Of a stretch of 64,000 nt of DNA, positions 1-8,417 are shown piece after piece. Source of the stretch: CAVPCZ01 sp963702445. GTDB taxonomy: Bacteria; Bacteroidota; Ignavibacteria; UBA10030; UBA6906. A model generated the notes under the pieces. That model saw only the letters and a program-made list of their open reading frames with translations, was not told where the DNA came from and did no database searches. The stretch is taken from contig CAVPCZ010000009.1 of the NCBI GenBank assembly GCA_963702445.1, positions 558,001 to 622,000 of the forward strand, written 5' to 3'. How positions within the stretch are numbered: the first letter of the stretch is position 1; each line of letters starts with the position of its first letter. The position numbers and the translations under genes are program-made.

Positions 1-885
1 GGCGCGCCGTGGAAACGATTGCGGCGAGCCTGGACTTCCACATGGACCACATGTACCGCGTCTTCCCGGAGCTGCATGCTCGATCTCCTCTGTTTCGGTC
101 CGGTGGAGAAGGGCCGCGATGCATCGCACGGCGGCGTGGAGTTCTACAACCTGTGCGTTGATGGCGCCGGTCTTGCGACTGTCGCGGATTCTTTCGGCGC
201 CGTGGAGCAGCGCGTGGAAAAGGAAGGGCGGATCTCCTGGAATGATCTGATGACGTTGCTTGACACCGACTGGGCGGGCAAGGAGGGAGAACGCGCCAGG
301 CTCATGATGCGGAACATCCCGCGCTACGGGAGCGGCGGATCGTCGGCCGATGCGTACGGGCTGTCCATTGCCGGCACCTTCACGCGGCTCGTCAAAGAGA
401 AGCCGACCCCTCATGGCTTCAATATGATCCCGGGGATCTTTTCCTGGGCGGCGAATATTGTCATGGGGAGAGATGTGGGGGCGACACCCAACGGCCGCCA
501 TGCCCGGGCTCCCATCTCGCACGGACCGAATCCCGATCCCGGATTCCGCAAAGATGCCGCGCCCACCGCTCTTGCTCTTACCGTGGCTGCAATCCAGCCG
601 GGGTATGGCAACACCGCGCCCATGCAAATCGAACTCGACCCGGGCCTCTCCAGGAACAAGGAGGATATCGAGAAAGTCGCGAATCTCATCAGGACACATT
701 TTGATCTTGGCGGCACACAGATCAACATGAACATCCTGGACAAGAAGGCGATTCTTGAAGCGCACAAGGATCCGAGCAAGCATCCGGACCTCGTCGTGCG
801 CGTTACCGGCTTCAGTGCCTTCTTCGCCAGCCTCTCTCCGGAGATGAGGCAAATCGTCGTGGATCGCATCATCGCCGAAGAATGA
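1..885 (+). CDS. Glycyl radical enzyme (pyruvate formate-lyase-like), C-terminal part, frameshifted
   Basis: This is the end of a glycyl radical enzyme; the N-terminal part lies before the window. The C-terminal region shows the glycyl radical loop RVTGFSAFF, with the radical glycine codon at 808-810, about 25 residues before the stop, as usual in the pyruvate formate-lyase/glycerol dehydratase superfamily. The earlier stretch GRDASHGGVEFYN also fits the family. Bases 3-80 read in one frame (ETIAASLDFHMDH) and the rest in another, so there is an indel near 80-95. Such enzymes need a radical SAM activase; none is visible here. The substrate cannot be told from the fragment. A uroporphyrinogen-decarboxylase-like gene follows 34 bases downstream. 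Confidence 0.85.
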   Translation, partial: GAPWKRLRRAWTSTWTTCTASSRSCMLDLLCFGPVEKGRDASHGGVEFYNLCVDGAGLATVADSFGAVEQRVEKEGRISWNDLMTLLDTDWAGKEGERARLMMRNIPRYGSGGSSADAYGLSIAGTFTRLVKEKPTPHGFNMIPGIFSWAANIVMGRDVGATPNGRHARAPISHGPNPDPGFRKDAAPTALALTVAAIQPGYGNTAPMQIELDPGLSRNKEDIEKVANLIRTHFDLGGTQINMNILDKKAILEAHKDPSKHPDLVVRVTGFSAFFASLSPEMRQIVVDRIIAEE

Positions 886-919
886 CCGGCAATCAATACA
901 TGAAGGCAGCAACCGCCCA

Positions 920-2018
920 ATGAACAGTTCACCCCGCCAGCGGTTTCTGTCGTATGTCAGGAACCCGAAGGACGCCGCGCATATTGTTTCTCCGTTTCTT
1001 CCTCATCCGGATGTCGTCGCCGTCAACACTGGCATGGCTGCGCCTGCCGGTCACCGGTGACTTCGTGGCAGATGAAATTGCGCTCTCGCAACATCTCGGC
1101 TATGAACCGATGTTCATGACGGAGTGTTCAGGACTCATCTTCAACTGGCAGATCGACGAGTCCCGCTCCGACGAAAAGACCGCAACCCGTGTCATCCGGA
1201 CTCCGAAGGGAGAGTGGACACGCAAGTCAGCACGCGTGGAAATGCCCTGGAGCGATGAGTCGGGCTGTCCGGTGCACACGCCTCTCGACCATGCCATGCT
1301 CGTGGCGGTCTGTGAACAGGTGAGTGATCAGGAGCAGGCGATACGGGAGTACTTCCGTGTATGGCGTGAACGGGTGGGCGAGCATGGTGTCATCGTGCTC
1401 GGCCATCCACACCCCGCCTGGCTCGGCTACCAGATCAGTCCTTCGAACATCTTCTACCAGTGGAACGACTACCGGGACGAGTACATCCGGAGCATGGATG
1501 CCGTGCTGCACGCGTCCCTGTATGTGATGTCGATTGCGGTGGAGGAGGGGATTGATTTCATGAGCGATTCCAGCTACGGTCTGGAAATGACCTCACCGGC
1601 CCTGTTCGCGGCGATGGATTTGCCGTACATCCGCGCGTTTTCGACATGGACGCACGAGCACGGGAGTCTCTTCTGGTATCACAACTGCGGCTTCACGCGG
1701 AAGTTGATCGCCGACGGAACATTCAACACGCTGGGCACCGACGTCCTGGAGACGATCGCGCCGCCGCCGGAAGGGGACAACGATCTTGCGGAATCACGGC
1801 GTGCGCTCGATCGGCGGATCTGCTCCAAGGGGAATCTCAATCTGCAGATTCTTCGCGACGGCACTCCGGATCAGATCACCGCGGAGGTAGATTCCATGGC
1901 CGCGGCGGTGCGCGGCTATGCGCACATTTTCTCGACTGCTGATGCCGTGCTTCCGGGCACGAAACCGGAGAATCTTGTCACGTTCGTCAAAGCTGCGCAG
2001 GCGGCTGCGGGCCAGTGA
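920..2018 (+). CDS. Uroporphyrinogen decarboxylase-like (URO-D/MtaA superfamily) protein, frameshifted
   Basis: About 365 residues once a frameshift near 1040-1065 is repaired. The N-terminus starting at 920 (MNSSPRQRFLSYVRNP) joins a second frame that runs to 2018. The body resembles the URO-D superfamily of TIM barrels, which includes haem-pathway decarboxylases and cobalamin- or coenzyme M-linked methyltransferases. Supporting features are a mid-protein HNCGF stretch in the position of the family HxCG motif and the C-terminal IAPPPEGDNDL and LRDGTPDQI segments. Tight placement behind the glycyl radical enzyme suggests a catabolic role in the same pathway rather than haem synthesis; that is inference. 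No strong Shine-Dalgarno precedes 920, so the start is uncertain. Confidence 0.7.
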
Positions 2019-2082
2019 AGGCCCGAAATCCGGCAACGCCTTCCTTGTCATAATGTTACCAGTTGCTGTATTCGGAACCTTT

Positions 2083-2168
2083 GCCGGGACACGGCCGCGA
2101 CCGTTTCGTGCTCCTGACCCGAAGCCTGTGCCGGGACACAGCCGCGTGCGTTTCCGTGCGCCTGACAC
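2083..2168. repeat. Imperfect direct repeat, two copies, period 47
   Basis: Two copies of a roughly 38-base unit starting GCCGGGACAC lie at 2083-2119 and 2130-2168. They share GCCGGGACAC, GCCGCG, a CGTTTC-type core and CCTGAC. They occupy the leader between the URO-D-like gene and the sugar-binding lipoprotein. Short intergenic CCTGACAC-type elements are common in some genomes, but the role is not visible here. Confidence 0.5.
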
Positions 2169-2231
2169 CTGTGTGACATCACCCGAAGTCAGCTGTCTTC
2201 AATGAAATCCATCATCAACCCAGGGTGGATA

Positions 2232-3517
2232 ATGAAACAGAAGATACTGATCATGCTGCTTCTCCCGCTCATGCTGGTTTCCTGCGGCAAGAAAAGTGAC
2301 GTTATCGAGATTCAGGACTGGAATTTTGGAGGAAGGCCGCACCTGATGGTCTGGCTGCGTCAGCGCACAGAGTCCTTCGAAAAGACGCATCCCGGCATCA
2401 AGATCGTCCAGAGTGACAAGAGCTGGAACATGATCAGAGAGATTCTCTATGCCAGCTTCACCACAGGGACGGGACCCGATGTCGTGAACACTCACGCCAA
2501 CTATGCGGCGGAGTTCGGCGAGGCGGGATACTACTATCCCGTCAACACATTCCCCGATTTTGAGGAGGTGCGGAAATGGTATCTCCCCGAGGCTCTGGCA
2601 TCGACGCGAGTACAAGGGGAACTACTACGGTCTGCCCTCAAGTGCGATCGCCTTCGGGCTCGTCTGCAACAAGGCGCTTTTTGATGCCGAAGGCATAGCT
2701 CCTCCGAAGACGTGGTCCCAGTTCAGAGAAGCCGCGAAGCGGCTGACAAAATGTACGGACGGCGATGGCATCATCGATCAATACGGACTTGTCCTGATGG
2801 GAGGGGACAAGGGAGGGTTTGCGTACCGCATGGTCCCCTTCTTCTATAAGGCCGGTGTCAATTTCATGTCTGACGACCTTTCGAAAGTGGAATTCAACTC
2901 TCCCATGGGTGTGGCAACACTGAAACTCTTTGCCGACATGTACCAGATCGACCATTCCATCGCCCCCGGCTTTCTCGCCTACGGCCACACCGAAACCAAC
3001 GATATGTTCTGCGGAAACAGAGTTGCCATGTGCATCGAGGGCCCCTGGGTGAGGGGAATGGTGCACGAAAAGGATCCGACAAAGGAGCTTTACGTTGTCG
3101 CAGTTCCTGTGCCGGATGACGATGATTGATCAGTATGATACCGCGCCGACGCTGCAGGACATGGTGATGTACTCGGTGAATGCCCATTCGAAAAACCTGA
3201 ATGCCGCATGGGAATTTGTCAAATACCTCCGCAATGAAGAAGCCGACATGGCGTGGATACGCGATGATATGGGCGCCCTGGCGGTCACCAACGCGGCACT
3301 GAACAGTCCCGAAGCACAGAACGTCAAGGATCTGCCGTTGTGGATCAGGGAATTGAAGCATGCACGGCCGCTTCCGCCCCATCCACGGATCGTTGCCGTG
3401 GCGAGCAACACGTTCACGCCGTTCTGCCAGAAGGCGATCGTCGGGGAACTCTCGCCGCAGGATGCGCTGGATCAGGCTGCGCGCGAAGCCCAGAGTGTCA
3501 TCGAAGGCAAGGAATGA
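2232..3517 (+). CDS. Sugar ABC transporter substrate-binding lipoprotein, two frameshifts
   Basis: Extracellular solute-binding protein of family 1 (maltose/multiple-sugar type), about 428 residues. The start at 2232 has AGGGTGG just upstream and gives a lipoprotein signal with lipobox LVSC, Cys 18. The mature part shows the usual opening (WLRQRTESFEKTHPGIK) and the middle NGDGIIDQYGL-type stretch. The frame breaks near 2600-2620 and again near 3125-3130, where the upstream frame stops just after a run of Asp codons. The final segment has the NAAWEFVKYL helix typical of the family. It overlaps the first permease by an ATGA junction, so all three transporter genes form one operon. The substrate is probably an oligosaccharide or sugar. 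Confidence 0.9.
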
Positions 3518-4382
3518 AAAAGGCAACACCCTATCTGTTCTGCTCCCTGCGCTGCTGTTCACGGCGCTGGTGGTGGCATATCCCCTCGTGCAGAATGTGA
3601 TCAATAGCCTGAGGGATGTGAGCATGGTGAAAGGGATCGGCAAATGGGTCGGTCTCGCCAACTACGAACGTGTGTTGTACGACCCTCTCTTTCTCCTTGC
3701 GTTTCGCAATACCCTGGTCTATGCGCTGGTCGGCACCCTTCTGGCCCTGCTCATCGGACTCGGGCTGGCGCTCTTGCTGAACATGAAGATCGGCCGGATC
3801 ACGACCATTGCATCGTTTCTCTATACCATTCCGTGGGTAATCTCGCCGGTGGTGGCCGGGTTTGCATGGAAATGGATTCTGAACGACCATTTCGGGATAC
3901 TCAACTACTGGCTTTCTTCAGCGGGAGTGATTGATGTAGGAACATCCTGGCTGGGGAATCCCCGCACGGCACTGTTTTGTGTGATGTTGGCCCGCATATG
4001 GCAATTCTATCCGTTTGCAATGGTGATGTTTCTTGCGGGACTGCAGAGTATTCCGCTCGAGCAGTATGAAGCCGCCGCGGTTGATGGCGCCACGACGGTC
4101 CGGAGGTTTTTCCATATCACGCTTCCCAATCTCCGTCCCGTCATTTCGGTGCTGCTTGTTCTGGGTGTGATCTGGAGCTTCAATGATTTCAATATGGTCT
4201 TTGTCATGACGCGCGGAGGCCCGATGAACGCATCCATGGTGCTTCCTGTGCTGGTCAGGGAGTTCTCCTTTGTGTATTTCGATCTCGGCAAAGGGTCCGC
4301 GCTCTCCATCATGACATTTGTGCTGCTGGTCAGTCTTTCCTTCCTCTATATACGAATCCTCTCCGGGAAGGAAACGGCATGA
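3514..4382 (+). CDS. Sugar ABC transporter permease, MalF/UgpA type, one frameshift
   Basis: Inner-membrane permease of the carbohydrate uptake-1 family, about 289 residues. The start overlaps the stop of the binding-protein gene (ATGA at 3514-3517). The first ten codons are in one frame and a frameshift near 3535-3545 leads into the long frame ending at 4382. Six hydrophobic segments are seen. The cytoplasmic EAA loop that contacts the ATPase is clear: EQYEAAAVDGATTVRRFF followed by ITLPNLRP. It overlaps the second permease by four bases at 4379-4382. Confidence 0.9.
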
Positions 4383-5191
4383 AGAAGAGCATCCGCGTTG
4401 CGGCGATCTGTGTTGTGGCTTTTCTGGTGCTCCTTCCTTTCCTCTGGACATTGTCCACTTCCTTCAAGTCACTCCCGGAGGTGAACAGGTATCCCCCTCA
4501 ATGGACCAGCGGGGATATGAGCGTGATGCCGTACTTCGACATGTTTTTCTACATGCCCTTTGCCACATACACCCTGAACAGTCTGATCGTGGCGTCCGCC
4601 GCGACGATCATTGCGCTTTTTGTCGGAAGTCTGGCGGCGTTCGCCTTCTCCAGGTTTCAGTTTGCGGGAAAACGGCTGTTTCTCCTGGTGTTTCTCCTCT
4701 CGCAAATGCTGCCCGGTGCTTCGGTGATCATCCCGTTGTTCCAGTTGCTCAGTGCCATAGGGCTTTATGACACTCATGCGGGGCTGATCCTGGTGCACTC
4801 GGCGGTACTGCTGCCGTTTGTCATCTGGTTGCTGTACGGGTTCTTTCAGGCGATACCGCGGGAGGTGGAAGATGCCGCCCTGATCGACGGGTGTTCCCGG
4901 ATGGAGGCGCTCCGGAAGGTGATTCTGCCGCTGGCTCTTCCGGGCATTGGTGCGACGGCGTTGTTCGCCTTCCTGGGTTCCTGGAACGAATTCTTTTTTG
5001 CGCTGATACTCACCTCATCGGATACGACCAAGACCATTCCCGTCGGGATAGGTCTCTTTGTCGGTGAATACAACGAGATCTGGAACCAGATGGCGGCATC
5101 GGCGGTCCTGTTCAGCCTGCCGCCGCTTCTGCTTTTTGCACTCATGCGGAAGACGTTCGTCAAGGGGTTGCTGGCGGGCGGGGTGAAATAG
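4379..5191 (+). CDS. Sugar ABC transporter permease, MalG/UgpE type
   Basis: 270-residue inner-membrane permease, intact. It has six hydrophobic segments, and the EAA loop EVEDAALIDGCSRMEALRK is followed by ILPLALPG. That loop is the docking site for the nucleotide-binding subunit. It pairs with the MalF-type permease immediately upstream. No ATPase gene follows: the next gene is an unrelated hydrolase after 138 bases. The transporter therefore probably borrows a shared MsiK/MalK-type ATPase encoded elsewhere, as many CUT1 systems do. Confidence 0.92.
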   Translation: MKKSIRVAAICVVAFLVLLPFLWTLSTSFKSLPEVNRYPPQWTSGDMSVMPYFDMFFYMPFATYTLNSLIVASAATIIALFVGSLAAFAFSRFQFAGKRLFLLVFLLSQMLPGASVIIPLFQLLSAIGLYDTHAGLILVHSAVLLPFVIWLLYGFFQAIPREVEDAALIDGCSRMEALRKVILPLALPGIGATALFAFLGSWNEFFFALILTSSDTTKTIPVGIGLFVGEYNEIWNQMAASAVLFSLPPLLLFALMRKTFVKGLLAGGVK

Positions 5192-5329
5192 GCCTCGCCG
5201 GGTCCTCCCCCTTAACCAATGCGGATCCCGGACCCTTCTCTGTGCCAGCAAGACGACCAGGAATGCTGCGGGGATGTGGATGTGACCGGTCTCGCGGGGG
5301 GCCTGGAATGAAAGCCATGGAGGTGACCG

Positions 5330-6154
5330 ATGGATCGAACCAGCGTTGTTCTGATTCTGTCCGGTTTTCTCGTCGCCGGGTGCTGGGAGAACACAAGGAA
5401 ACACCCGCTCCAGGTTACCTACATTGCCAATGAAGGATTCGCGTTGGTAATGGGCGACACCAAGATTCTTATCGATGCCTTCCCCCGGTCGAAATACTAC
5501 CTCAATCCTACTGATACGTTGGCGGCAAAATTGGTGGCCGGTTTCCCTCCATTTGACAACGTCGATTATGTCCTCGTCACGCACGACCATGCCGATCACT
5601 TCAACGCCGAGATGATGTCCCGCTTTCTCCTCCATCACCCTGCAGCAAATGTGATAGCGAGCTCGGTAACCTGCGGCAAATTCATCGGAGACAGTCTGGA
5701 GGCGAGACGGCATGCCGGCATTGAGCTGGCGATGGGACAGCATCGAACAGTGCGTGGAAGCAAGGCTGATATAACAGTCATGAGACTCGATCATGGCGGA
5801 GGTGCCGACATCTGCAACTTCGCCTATATTGTTCGCTCGAACGGATACACCATTGTCCATACCGGTGATGCACGGCTCTCCTATAATGAGGAATACCTGC
5901 GGACGGTGAATTGGAGTTCGTATGACGTTGATCTCCTGTTCATGGAGTATTTTGATCACAGCAGCCAGACGCAGGATATCATTGAAAGCCTGATCAAACC
6001 CAGATACGTCATTTTCATGCATATCCCGCCAGGGGAAGAGGATAGCGTGAGGAATGCCAAAGGGAAGATTCATCCCCGGACCGTCGTTTTCGGAAGAGAA
6101 AATGAAACCATGGAGTTCGACGCCGTTATAACTCTCCCGCCGGATGAAAGATGA
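5330..6154 (+). CDS. Metallo-beta-lactamase-fold hydrolase, lipoprotein
   Basis: 274 residues with a good GGAGGTG ribosome site five bases before the ATG. The N-terminus is a short lipoprotein signal ending LVAGC (Cys 18), so the protein is probably anchored on the periplasmic side. The zinc-binding motif THDHADH at 84-90 (HxHxDH) and later HTGDA mark the metallo-beta-lactamase fold, closest in appearance to UlaG/RomA-like hydrolases. Later LFMEYFDHSS and FMHIPPGEE stretches supply probable further metal ligands. The substrate is unknown. It is the first gene after the sugar transporter and may or may not be in that operon. Confidence 0.85.
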   Translation: MDRTSVVLILSGFLVAGCWENTRKHPLQVTYIANEGFALVMGDTKILIDAFPRSKYYLNPTDTLAAKLVAGFPPFDNVDYVLVTHDHADHFNAEMMSRFLLHHPAANVIASSVTCGKFIGDSLEARRHAGIELAMGQHRTVRGSKADITVMRLDHGGGADICNFAYIVRSNGYTIVHTGDARLSYNEEYLRTVNWSSYDVDLLFMEYFDHSSQTQDIIESLIKPRYVIFMHIPPGEEDSVRNAKGKIHPRTVVFGRENETMEFDAVITLPPDER

Positions 6155-6427
6155 TTCTTCTTATCGCCAGAGCCGCCCTCTTCGTCCTTTCAAGAATGTC
6201 TGCTGCGGGTTGTGAATTGCGGGGTATCCCTTTGCCCTTTTGCTATTCTTTCCGTATCTAGAACCCACGGCGAGGGTTTTCGCCCCGGAGGCTCCCGAGT
6301 TCGCAAAGACTGTCCTGATGGCTCTCTCGACGCCTTCTTCGTATCGCTCCCTCGCCGGCTCTCCGTGGCAGGCATGGACTGCCGGCGGACTGATGGTTTC
6401 ACTCACACACGCAAAGCGACCTTACCG

Positions 6428-7423
6428 ATGCAGGCACAAGGTGTAGTGTTCACGGGACCGAATAGAGTGTCCTACCAGTCGATCACATGCCCTGACCCGG
6501 GACCGTCCGACGTCCTGGTGCGGATCACGCATTCCTGGATCAGTAACGGCACCGAAGGGTCGTACCTGCGGGGGGAACGGTCCGACGGGGACACACCCTA
6601 CCGTCCGGGGGATCCCCTCCCGTTCCCTGTTGTGGCCGGCTACCAGAAAGTTGGAGTGGTCGAACGGGTGGGGGAGAAGATTGATGATCTGGAGGTGGGT
6701 GAGACGGTCTTTGCGACGATCGGACTCGTCGAGGGAATGCACCACTCCTACGGGGGACATGTTTCACCTTCGGTATGTCCGCGCGAACAGGTCTGGAAAC
6801 TTCCGCACGGTGCCAACCCGCTGGCGTACGCCGGTATGGTTCTTGCCCAGGTGGGGTACAATGGTGGCAGACGTCCTCAGGTGGATGTGGGCGACCTCGC
6901 CCTGGTGTTCGGGGACGGAATGGTGGGCCTCTGGACCGCCCAGACACTTGCATGGCGGGGAGCCGAGGTGATTCTTGTCGGCCGCCATGACTACCGTCTG
7001 CAGCTCTTTGCCAACCGGCCGTTCAGACATGCCGTCAATACAGGGGAGACGGATTGGAGGGAGTACATCCGGACACACTTCACCGACAAAGTGCAGGTGG
7101 CGGTGGATACCGTCGGCCGGATTGATATTCTGGAGTCGGTCCAGCCGTACATGCGCCGATTCGGTCATCTCGTCTCCGCGGGATTTTACGGCCCGGCCGA
7201 ACTGCTGGCCCTGCAGCCCCCGCGTTACGGCGAACTGACCATCGATCTGGTTTCAGGCTGGAGACGCGACCGGATGGACGAAACGCTGCGGATGATCGCG
7301 GGAGGGTATCTCGAGACCCTTCCCCTGATTACCCACCATTTTCCGGTCGTGCAGGCGGCGGACGCCTGGAAACTGATCGAATCAAAAGCCGAACCCGTCC
7401 TCGGGGTCATTCTGGATTGGTGA
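6428..7423 (+). CDS. Zinc-type alcohol dehydrogenase-like oxidoreductase (MDR family, BchC-like signature)
   Basis: 331 residues in the medium-chain dehydrogenase/reductase superfamily. The ATG at 6428 is chosen because the family N-terminus (QGVVFTGPNRVSYQ) begins there; upstream in-frame codons look non-coding. The catalytic-domain loop reads SWISNGTE, like the ISxGTE loop of BchC-type and sugar dehydrogenases that lack the usual catalytic Cys. The Rossmann motif is GDGMVG in LVFGDGMVGLWTAQ. It precedes a second MDR gene by four bases, so both are probably co-transcribed and may act on related substrates such as sugars or polyols taken up by the adjacent transporter. Confidence 0.85.
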   Translation: MQAQGVVFTGPNRVSYQSITCPDPGPSDVLVRITHSWISNGTEGSYLRGERSDGDTPYRPGDPLPFPVVAGYQKVGVVERVGEKIDDLEVGETVFATIGLVEGMHHSYGGHVSPSVCPREQVWKLPHGANPLAYAGMVLAQVGYNGGRRPQVDVGDLALVFGDGMVGLWTAQTLAWRGAEVILVGRHDYRLQLFANRPFRHAVNTGETDWREYIRTHFTDKVQVAVDTVGRIDILESVQPYMRRFGHLVSAGFYGPAELLALQPPRYGELTIDLVSGWRRDRMDETLRMIAGGYLETLPLITHHFPVVQAADAWKLIESKAEPVLGVILDW

Positions 7424-7427
7424 CACC

Positions 7428-8417
7428 ATGTCTCCACTGCCTGCACGGATGTACATTCTCGAGTTCGAAGCGCCTCATCGCGCGGTCTGGAAAGAAGTCA
7501 ATCTCCCGGCGCCGGCACGGGACGAAGTGCTCGTGAAGATCCTCGGCGTTGCCACCTGTCCGCAGTGGGACCTGCACATGCTCGAGGGGAAACCGATGTT
7601 TCCCGGGGCACCGCTCCGGTATCCCCTCGTGCCCGGTCAGCCGGGACACGAAGCGATGGGAGAGGTTGTCTCGGTCGGCACCGACGTTCGCACATTATCA
7701 CCTGGCATGCACGTGGCCGCGTGGCGGGATCCCGGCAACAGGCGGATGGGCTGCTACGCACAGTACGTGCCGCTCCCTGCCGAAGATCTGATCCAGATCG
7801 AGAGATCGTTACAGGCCGAGGAGATCGCTTCACTCGAACTGGCAATGTGTGTGCAGGGATCTTTCGACCGGCTGCGACAATGCGGGGGCATCGAAGGAAA
7901 GAGAGTGGCGATCGGCGGACTCGGCCCGTCGGGACTGGTTGCCATCCAACTCGCCCGGGCTCTTGGTGCCAGGACGGTGATCGGACTGGATCCTCTGGCG
8001 CAGCGGCGGAAACTGGCCCGAGAGCTCGGCGCGCACGAAGCCTGGGATCCCGCAGAATACCATTGGCCCGCCGGACGAAACCACCCGGATGCATTCGACT
8101 CCGCACTCGATACCACCGGATTCCCGGTGTCGATTGAAGCCCTGATGGGATCGACCCGCGGGAGCGTCGCGATCTTCGGCGTCCTTCGCGAGCAAGTCCG
8201 TTTCGGACCCGAGCAGTGGTGGGGAGGTTTCGCCCTCCTCGGATACGGGACGCACACGCGCGAGGCCGCGGAGGAAGCCTACAGGTTGATTCTTGCTCGG
8301 GAGCTGAATCTGGCCCCTCTCATCAGCGCAACACTCCCGTTCACGCGGTATGCCGAAGGGATTGAACAACTCAAAGCAAAGGCGGCCGTAAAGATCCTCT
8401 TTGACCCGTGGCAATGA
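7428..8417 (+). CDS. Zinc-type alcohol dehydrogenase-like oxidoreductase (MDR family)
   Basis: 329 residues. The GroES-like N-terminal domain contains ATCPQWDLHML and the GHEAMGEVVSVG segment around the usual GHExxG motif. The nucleotide-binding motif is GGLGPSG in the Rossmann domain, followed by VAIQLARALGA. The structural-zinc Cys cluster of classical alcohol dehydrogenases is absent. The gene begins four bases after the preceding dehydrogenase and overlaps the next gene by ten bases, indicating an operon of three. The substrate is unknown. Confidence 0.87.
   Translation: MSPLPARMYILEFEAPHRAVWKEVNLPAPARDEVLVKILGVATCPQWDLHMLEGKPMFPGAPLRYPLVPGQPGHEAMGEVVSVGTDVRTLSPGMHVAAWRDPGNRRMGCYAQYVPLPAEDLIQIERSLQAEEIASLELAMCVQGSFDRLRQCGGIEGKRVAIGGLGPSGLVAIQLARALGARTVIGLDPLAQRRKLARELGAHEAWDPAEYHWPAGRNHPDAFDSALDTTGFPVSIEALMGSTRGSVAIFGVLREQVRFGPEQWWGGFALLGYGTHTREAAEEAYRLILARELNLAPLISATLPFTRYAEGIEQLKAKAAVKILFDPWQ

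Noticed and set aside
411..932. 173-codon ORF on the minus strand
   Set aside because: It lies antisense to the glycyl radical enzyme, which has clear motifs; codon pattern is a shadow.
5015..6073. 352-codon minus-strand ORF over the hydrolase gene
   Set aside because: Antisense to the HxHxDH protein; composition is His/Arg-rich without motifs.
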